Shown here: positions 57,301-64,000 of the stretch, in pieces
How positions within the stretch are numbered: the stretch's first letter is position 1
Layout: each line of letters opens with the position of its first letter
Source of the DNA: Scolanthus callimorphus
Taxonomy: Eukaryota > Cnidaria > Anthozoa > Actiniaria > Edwardsiidae
DNA length: 64,000 nucleotides
NCBI GenBank assembly: GCA_033964015.1
Contig: CM066913.1
Span: forward strand, 3,536,169 to 3,600,168
Direction: 5' to 3'
Position numbers and translations under genes: made by a program
Notes under the pieces: generated by a model
Seen by the model: the letters and a program-made list of their open reading frames with translations, nothing else
Told to the model about the DNA's origin: nothing
The model's database searches: none

Positions 57301-57710
57301 GCGCAGCGGAGGTTGGAGGACTGTGTGGGTAGCATGGGTGGCGCAGCGGAGGTTGGAGGACTGTATGCGAAGCATGGGTGTCGCAGCGGAGGTTGGAGGA
57401 CTGTGTGAAGCATGGGTGGCGCAGCGGAGGTTGGAGGACTGTGTGGGTAGCATGGGTGGCGCAGCGGAGGTTGGAGGACTGTGTGTGAAGCATGGGTGGC
57501 GCAGCGGAGGTTGGACTGTGTGTGAAGCATGGGTGGCGCAGCGGAGGTTGGACGACTGTGTGTGTAGCATGGGTGGCGCAGCGGAGGTTGGAGGACTGTG
57601 TGTGAAGCATGGGTGGCGCAGCGGAAGTTGGACGACTGTGTGTGAAGCATGGGTGGCGCAGCGGAGGTTGGAGGACTGTATGCGAAGCATGGGTGGCGCA
57701 GCGGAGGTTT
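54349..57710. repeat. 3.4 kb minisatellite, 40-bp unit
   Basis: About 84 units of GGTGGCGCAGCGGAGGTTGG + AGGACTGTGTGTGAAGCATG, with variants (GGGTAGCATG, deletion of AGG or TG). A higher-order duplication is visible: 54597-55264 recurs at 55505-56172, offset 908 bp, with minor change. All minus frames are open for more than 1100 codons and several plus frames for 60-130 codons; these reflect the unit and are not genes. Confidence 0.97.
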
Positions 57711-57964
57711 TTGCAAGAATCTAACATTTAAAAATGCTAGAAACACAAATGTATATATCTATATGCTAATATGTTTTGGTTTTATTTGAGTGCAATCTTC
57801 ATGGCATAATAAAAAACCTCAGCTATGTATGTGCCGCATGAATGGTAACTAGTGGGCGGGACATCTGTCCCAATAAAATGTTTCTACAAAAATAGCTCAT
57901 TCTAGACCAAATTTCGAGGACTTTGTATTGTTGATTTGAGACTAGAAAAGGAGTCTCCTGCATT

Positions 57965-59185
57965 TCTCTCACCAGTTCAGTGTTCAGCTGGAGTACTCAG
58001 TGTACCAGGTAAGTTGTTTTTACTTCTTTGAACAGTTGAAATTTAGTTTGCAGTTTCACGGGGAGTTTCTTATGGATCTTCTGGTCTGTCTTTTTTCCAG
58101 GTATAGCACTGTAAAATGCATTACCAAATTATTCTGGCGTTAGTGGTAAGCATTGTCCTTGCGAGGACAGCTGCAACATCCTGCCCTAAAGAATTTGGAG
58201 ATCTGAACTTCCACGCGGTCGTCAATCGCCTGGCAAAACTACAAGTTCTCTCGCAATCATGCATTTTGGGGTAAGTTTTGTTGTACAACTTTTCTTATCT
58301 AGAGCTCGATACTTGTTTCTTGAGATATCATGATGAAAATGGAACTTTGTTTTATCAAAATATTCAGCTGATTACGAAAATCTCACGGGATTATTATTAT
58401 TTATTTTTTGCAAACGCAACGATAAAGGACAACGGTTGAATCGCAACGATAAATCACAACGCCTTTCAAACTCTTGTATAGTCACTGATCCAAGACCGAT
58501 AAATTAGTTATGAATGTAACTTCGATGTAACTTCCAGTTTACACGTGTTTGCAGGCCCGCAGCTCGTATCTTGGAGGGAGGTTCGTTCTCCTCAGTTTTT
58601 CAGGATAAACCAAGCATAAACCAAGTTTATAGCACTGATTTAGTCGTGTTTCCAATTAAACCAAAAACCTGATTTTTCTGGCCCCAGGGCTAGTGGAATG
58701 ATTAAGTGTAAAGCACTCTTTTATTTCTATTTATCTGTATCTACACTATATGTGTTGTATTTCCCATGACAAAAAATAGACCAGATCAGCAAGGTCTTGT
58801 TGCCACTCAATTCTGTCAGATCATATGCCCGAATCATTTATCATGCGTTATGTATTTTTCTGAAACAATGCCTATCAAATGATGAAAATTGATACACTTT
58901 TTGGTTGCCCTTAGAAAATGTTATAAATTTTGCTTAAAAATATTAGCTAAAATCACATGTAAAGTCCCGGCGATTAAAACCTGGAACCATCTGTTTATCA
59001 TGTGCCCCGCTAAGCCCATACTATACAACGTCGCTAACATAGCCACTGTTGTTATCAAGAATTTCGTTTGCTCGCCGAAAAAATGTGCAAACGCTGGTGG
59101 CAAGTTTGGTGAATACCGCATGATTTTCAAGACAAGGGGTTGCTGCTCAAATTCGTGTATTGTCCAGTTGTTAAAAAGTGGATAG
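57965..59185 (+). CDS. Small secreted cysteine-rich protein, 141 residues
   Basis: A non-coding exon ends at 58008 (GTACCAG/GTAAGT). After an intron with a TTTTTTCCAG acceptor, the coding exon 58101-58270 starts at ATG 58116. Exon 58915-59185 completes the frame in phase and ends TAG. Residues 1-20 are a signal peptide (MHYQIILALVVSIVLARTAA). The mature part has eleven cysteines (23, 49, 54, 58, 67, 82, 104, 109, 128, 129, 133), many lysines (pI probably basic) and no membrane segment. The C-terminus CCSNSC resembles the CC-x3-C start of an insulin-type A chain, but the expected later Cys is absent and no B-chain pattern is clear. I do not recognise the family. An odd number of cysteines would allow a covalent dimer. 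Consistent phases and splice signals support a real gene. Confidence 0.7.
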
Positions 59186-59222
59186 CTGTGTTCGTGACCA
59201 TAAAATTCCCCTATACCTGCCG

Positions 59223-59647
59223 CAATCTCGTACCCAGAGCCCGTCATCTTTTGGCCGGGGAATCGATTTTTTTTAAACCCAGATTCTGGGTTTCCGGTTT
59301 GATTTGTATGAAAGTTCGTTACGTTTTCGACCTATCACGCATGCTCACAAATCGGATTCCCCCACATTCTCGAACCCAGAGCTCCCCGGCTCGTCTCCTC
59401 GCAGGGGAGGCTCTGGGGACATCCATTTGAGGACCTTTGCTGATTGGCTGGTTTTGAACGTTGGTGCATGCGCAGAAAGATCTTTCTCTCAACGGCTCTG
59501 TATCAAATCTCGCGCATGCGTCAGTGGCTGTCACCAGAGCCTCCCCGCGAGGAGACGAGCCGGGGAGCTCTGGGTAAGAGAATGATTCCCACAGGGCCCT
59601 GAATCTTGCCGCTGGCCAAAAGATGACGGGCTCTGGGAACGAGATTG
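59223..59647. mobile_element. 425-bp MITE with 9-bp target duplication
   Basis: TACCTGCCG flanks it at 59214-59222 and 59648-59656. The ends are 34-bp inverted repeats with one mismatch, beginning CAATCTCGTACCCAGAGCCC. A second nested pair, CCCAGAGCTCCCCGGCTCGT and its mirror, lies inside. It lies 37 bases after the stop of the small secreted gene, so it may be part of that 3' UTR. A 9-bp duplication points to Mutator-like mobilisation (inference). Confidence 0.9.
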
Positions 59648-60379
59648 TACCTGCCGATGCTGCGTCCCTGCGCACTGGATTACCGCGCTCAGAGGTTAAT
59701 ACTAGTGTTTGAAATGTAGTAAATGAAGTGTCCCTAGGCATCCAGGTGTTCCTAGCCCGTCTACAACAAGAAGCCCGGCGAGCGGACACTAGACACTAAA
59801 GTTATTTTATAGCAGCAATAAACCAAAGTAATGCAGAGGGTGTAATATCGGAGAGAAAGTCGTTCGCGCTTTGTCAATGTAACGAAGCAATGATAAATAA
59901 ATCGAAGTTCGTAAAGAATATGTATTTTAAGGGGGCACGCACCCTAAATATGCCTCTTCGAGTTTTGGCCTCTGATGACGTCTGACCTCTCATCCACCAA
60001 TCACCGAACGCGTTACGTAATATATTTTCTCACTCAATCGCTTAAGTGTGAAAACAAGTAATTAGCCGTTATTTCGCAGACAGACGTTTCACGTTGTCGA
60101 TCAGATTAAAACGCAACGAGGCTGCCAAAAATCCTATGGTCCTTCCCTAGTTCGTCTGTCGCAGGGACGCATTTGCCAATTTCGTGAACAAGTCAACTCA
60201 ACATGTTTGTTTGCGTCCCAGTCCTGGTCGGTTGATTTACCCCAGAGGGGCGTAGCCAGGAGTTTTAGTAGGAAAAAGTAAGACATTTTCTCACGTATTT
60301 TAAATAATGCCCCTTATCATCCAACTTGTCTCATACGAGTACAAATATCACATGAGTAAGACTGGAACGAGTCCAAATA

Positions 60380-60680
60380 TTTAACAATTAGACCTCAAGG
60401 CCGAATGTGCTATGATGAATAGACCATGAGGCCGGAGGCCGAATGGTCTCTATTGATATCATAGCACATGAGGACGAGAGGTCTAATTGTTTTAGTATAA
60501 ACCAACTAGTTGGTCGGATTTGGCAAAGAATTCCGTTATTTTATGTTGAAAAAATCAAGTTTTCTTGCAAAGAAAGGTGGTGGTTTTGCCAGGCACGGTC
60601 TATCACTAATAGACCATTAGTAGCTCAGCCAATCAGAATGCAGGATTTGTAATAGACCATTAGTTGGTTTATACTAAACA
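60380..60680. mobile_element. Two-hairpin MITE, subfamily A
   Basis: This is almost the same sequence as the copy at 43299, in the same orientation. It is flanked by GAGTCCAAATATT and its mirror AATATTTGGACTC, so the outer flanks also pair instead of forming a direct duplication. Confidence 0.85.
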
Positions 60681-60749
60681 GCAATATTTGGACTCTAACG
60701 CGCTTGCTTTATTTTGTCACGAAAAAAAGATTGGATAATAAATAACTTA

Positions 60750-60862
60750 TTAGACATTTTAGTGTAGAATATCGCTGGAATAATTTTTCTCGTCTTCTTA
60801 TTTTGTCTCGCCCGTCAGACTCGAAAAAATATCCAGCGATATACTACACTAAAATGTCTAAC
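60750..60862. repeat. Hairpin MITE, about 113 bp
   Basis: TTAGACATTTTAGTGTAG mirrors CTACACTAAAATGTCTAA. The inner arms ATATCGCTGGA and TCCAGCGATAT also pair. Confidence 0.8.
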
Positions 60863-62143
60863 AAGGTATACATACATTTACTGTATTTTTGGTTGCTAGA
60901 AGGGAATCTAGAAGTCGATGCATAGGCTTGTAGCGAAATAAGCACGTCTGTTGAGCTGCAAAGAACCTATTCCGTCGTTTGTAAATGGAACTACATACGG
61001 CATATGGCAATCAACAAGTTGCTTTTATTTCCAGTCAAGCATTGACCTATAATTACGTTTCTATATATCTAACATCGATAAAAAATAGTGATTTTAAAGT
61101 TTTAATATAGCTATCTCGTAATTTACACGATAAATTGCATTGAACTCCCTCAAATCATATATTTGGGAAATATTTTCGGCAAGGTATTTATTTATTACGT
61201 AAATATTGCTTAATAATATCTCACGGTTATTAAGAAAGTGAGTAAGTATTCAATTCAGCACATCTGTATTAGTTTAACTGCAAAGTTGGAGAAGAATCAC
61301 CTGAAAACTGACTGAGATATTAATTTTCAAAACTTAGTGACGTGCTCTGGCTTATTTTAACCAGCATATATTTTATTGCAAATATGATCAATGTAACAAA
61401 TATATATCTAGGCAAGAGAAAAAGGGCAGTATTCAAACAATCTTCACCAAATTGCAGTTTTACTCATACGGGTGTGCTGAATTAAAGACTGCACGTGATA
61501 ACTATCAGATATTATTAAGCCATATTAACGTGATAAAGGCCTACATGGGTCTTCTCCACTCTGTTAGCTGTGCAGTGACGACATCCCCAGTTCCTGAAAA
61601 AAGGCAAACTTTATCAGGAATCGATAAAAGGGTCTGATAGAACCATGTTGGCCATGTCTTTAAAAAATCTAACAACGTCGTCCGCCAGATAACTTTTCTG
61701 TAAGACTTTTCCATAAAAAAAAATTTCCATAACTTTCAGACGGCCGTTGTTAAGCAATATGTAGCTGCCAAAATTTAAAATGTCAATTTTTTATGGTTAA
61801 AGTGTTGAAAAATATTTTGATTGAAGTGTTACTACCGACAAAGATGTTACAAGTGTAAGGGAGGCTTATTCGCGTCATACTCCCATCAAATCATATTTTG
61901 AAACTAAATGTCAAGAATATGCAAAAAGTTGTTTGATATTTTGATATTTGCCTTCCGTCTGAGCTGTAATTTTTTCTTTTAAGCAATTATTGGATGAGGT
62001 TTTTGTGATATCCGGAATAAACAATGTCGGGCAAGTGGCATCAAGCGAGGCCGCAAGCACGGAGGTCTCTAAAGACCATTTTAGTTATTCATTGTGTTAG
62101 AATTTACCTTAGCCTCAAAAATGACAACAGTCAAGACTAATTC

Positions 62144-63466
62144 TCATTCTTCCCACGGACTCACATCTGTATCTATAGCTACACAGTTATATGCAGCATA
62201 GCGTATCTTCTCCTCAGCAACTTTCGCACTGGAAATAACCATACAACAATTTCACTGCCATTGATAAGTTTGGTAGATTAGGAAAACTTGCATGATTGGG
62301 CAGGGGCAAACCAGTTCAACATATGATTCAACATATGTTAATGTTTGTTCAACAATGTCTTGATGAACAAGCTTTCAGAATCCGACGTAACTTTGGAAAA
62401 AGTTTAATCATGTTGAAAAAAAATGAAGAATAATACACGGAGATATCAATAAATTCCATTTGAATCATGCTCAATTATATTGAACCGTTCAACCTGGTTA
62501 AAGAGCCCTTGTCAGCCACTCCTTTGTTATTGTTTTCAGTCGATATGGGACCACGAATTACGTGTAGAAATCTTCAAATAGTCTTCTAAAAATGAAGTTT
62601 TATTATTCATTTATCGAATTCAATCGCAAATATTGCACTACATTCCCTAAAGCCGATGGAAATGGATGCTTTCTCTGTCTCGGTATGTTGCTAGGATGAC
62701 AAAATGGAGGCTGACAGAGGCTGTTTAACTTTCGTGAAAAAGCTCCGTAAAAATCAAGGTTCCTGTGGTGTGAAATGATTCAAATTACTTTCAACTCAAT
62801 TGAACATTGCAGGGTACCAACTGAACATCGCTGCACATTTTGGGGATTTCAAACTCTGAGATTGTAGCACCAGAGAGAGAGGTGGCGTGGTGGCTGGGCG
62901 TTGCATGACGGTGGGGGTGGCGTGGTGGGGGTGGGGTGGGGAGGTTGTGTAGTCTACCGCGTATAGGAATGGACTGATTTTGGTAAAAGTCTATGCCGGC
63001 ATACCTTGAGTATTTAGGCAGGAATAACGTACTCGAGCATGTTGCCGCTTCAGGTAAGGCGTCGGTCTCGGCAGTACTACTAGCAAGCACATAAATAGAG
63101 TGATCAGCGGTGAAGTGCATAACAAAAATAACATTTATCAAATCAGGGACAAATCCCAGATGTCTGGTTAGAATTGACGACGAGAACAACGAGAGGAGGG
63201 TGAGGAGAAAAATCGAGGGGAGTGCGCGCGCTCCAGAATCCAAGATGGCGGCGGCAGTCAATCACTCCGCGTTGTTTTTATAGACGGCGAGAACCCATAC
63301 AACGCTTGCAAGCACGCTAGGATTTGTCAAACTCGTCTATTTAGTAAATCCCAGATGTGTGATTTGGTTGGTATTGTCGGTTCCTACCTTCTTCCCGGAC
63401 AAATGAACAGGGGTGCAGGGAGCCTTCGACGCCCCGTCACAAAGCGTAGAAAGCGGCTACGATCCT
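62144..63466 (-). CDS. HECTD4: HECT E3 ubiquitin ligase, C-terminal exons (partial)
   Basis: Three short exons join in phase: 63388-63466, 63005-63079 and 62144-62228, ending TGA. The first reads [20 protein letters not shown]. The second contains [19 protein letters not shown], the catalytic-cysteine loop of the HECT C-lobe (TC then LP-x-YS). The last reads [20 protein letters not shown] and ends SPWEE. The cysteine accepts ubiquitin from an E2 and passes it to the substrate. The tail pattern matches my memory of HECTD4 better than UBE3A, HUWE1 or TRIP12, so the subfamily is likely but not certain. The exon 63005-63079 has a tandem acceptor (TAGTAG) that would add or drop one serine. The rest of this large gene lies beyond the window end; the preceding exon was not found in 63467-64000. 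Confidence 0.9.
62497..62729. mobile_element. GTTAAAGAGCC MITE family, copy 3 (HECT intron)
   Basis: It is in reverse orientation to copies 1 and 2. It starts GTTAAAGAGCCCTTGTCAGC and ends GGCTGACAGAGGCTGTTTAA, with internal CCTTTGTTATTGTTTTC and ATGGAAATGGATGCTTTCTC. It sits in the last intron of the HECT gene. Confidence 0.85.
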
Positions 63467-64000
63467 CTGTAAGTGGAAAAGAGAAAATGTTTAAAATCTT
63501 TTGCTATATCCTGCACCCTTAGCTGCATCTGAAATTGTTACTGACATGAAAACGATGTATTAAGAAAGAACCATACGGGGTTTCGAGCGGTTTTAGTCAC
63601 AAGTTGTTTTAGTGACAAGTTGGAAAAAAACTTGTCACACAAGTTATCTACATCGTTTTCCAGACTTGTTAGTCCCTGTTCTCATTAAGAAATTCATTAA
63701 GAGCTCATTAAGAAACTAACCAATCAGAGTTCATTCCCAAGATCCTGAGAATCACACAATTCCTGAGCACGCTTTTGGAAGACGGCGCTAAGTCGTTTTT
63801 TTTTTTCTCACACAACGAGTGTTACAGAGGAACGACGGCTGAAAATCCAGGCTTATCCGAAGGGTGGAAAAAGATTTTTAAGGGATTAAAAAGTACCATT
63901 AGTGAACGTTTCCAGAGCTTTCCACAGATCTTTTATTCGTCTGTCGTTCTCAGTTATATCTTCGTAGTGCGCTGAAAGTTAAGAGAGAGTAATAAGGGGA
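63467..64000. other. Window end: probable HECT gene intron
   Basis: A short inverted pair around AACTTGTCAC / GTGACAAGTT lies at about 63600-63645. An open plus frame at 63775-63975 is unfamiliar. No HECT exon was recognised on the minus strand here. Confidence 0.4.

Larger units (their letters stand above)
59648..62143. other. Intergenic region between the secreted gene and the HECT gene
   Basis: AATAAA at 59817-59822 is a possible distal polyadenylation site for the small gene. A two-hairpin MITE (60380) and a hairpin (60750) are present. The remainder is AT-rich with no supported gene. Confidence 0.5.

Noticed and set aside
54288..57746. Three overlapping minus-strand frames of 1116-1152 codons
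   Set aside because: They are produced by the 40-bp unit, which cycles through all three frames every 120 bp. All three frames give the same rotated peptide.
63005..63261. Minus-strand frame starting [16 protein letters not shown] as the first exon of a membrane protein
   Set aside because: The conserved HECT loop begins only at 63079 after an acceptor, and the phase fits the upstream HECT exon. The part before it is intron that happens to be open.

Overview
The window reads as nuclear DNA of an animal, most likely an anthozoan cnidarian such as a coral. That is an inference from intron-rich genes with GT-AG introns, a ZP + discoidin secreted protein, very dense short inverted-repeat transposons, tRNA-type SINEs and large minisatellites. 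Four protein genes can be reconstructed exon by exon with matching splice phases. (1) Minus strand, 7979 down to 2645: a secreted 510-residue protein with signal peptide, F5/8C (discoidin) domain and ZP domain. (2) Plus strand, 25623-50291: a 26-exon ALDH1L gene (10-formyltetrahydrofolate dehydrogenase) with a mitochondrial presequence. It would be 923 residues long, but exon 11 lacks one base in this sequence. (3) Plus strand, 58116-59185: a small secreted cysteine-rich protein of unknown function. (4) Minus strand, 63466 down to 62144 and continuing past the window end: the last three coding exons of a HECT E3 ubiquitin ligase, HECTD4-like by its tail.

Layout. 1-2644 is repeat-rich intergenic DNA. 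2645-8003 is the ZP gene, with low-complexity elements in its introns. 8079-16526 is intergenic with several inverted-repeat elements. 16527-21382 is a 4.9 kb minisatellite of about 30-bp units. 21709-24348 is a large inverted-repeat element with two smaller elements nested inside it, both with clean target-site duplications. 25623-50291 is ALDH1L; its introns hold a 3.3 kb composite element containing a Penelope-like relic, PIF/Harbinger-type MITEs, SINEs and hairpin MITEs. 52600-53181 (40-bp unit) and 54349-57710 (another 40-bp unit) are minisatellites. The small secreted gene follows, with a 425-bp MITE just downstream, then an intergenic stretch and the HECT gene end.

The four genes show no common pathway: one extracellular matrix-type protein, one folate enzyme, one secreted peptide and one ubiquitin ligase. 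The more unusual content is in the mobile DNA. A family of two-hairpin elements keeps its architecture and junction while the stem sequences differ between subfamilies. Another family has poly-G/ACTC ends and private internal repeats. There is also an insertion-within-insertion with 9-bp and 8-bp duplications. The very long open frames over the minisatellites are by-products of the repeat units and are not annotated as genes.
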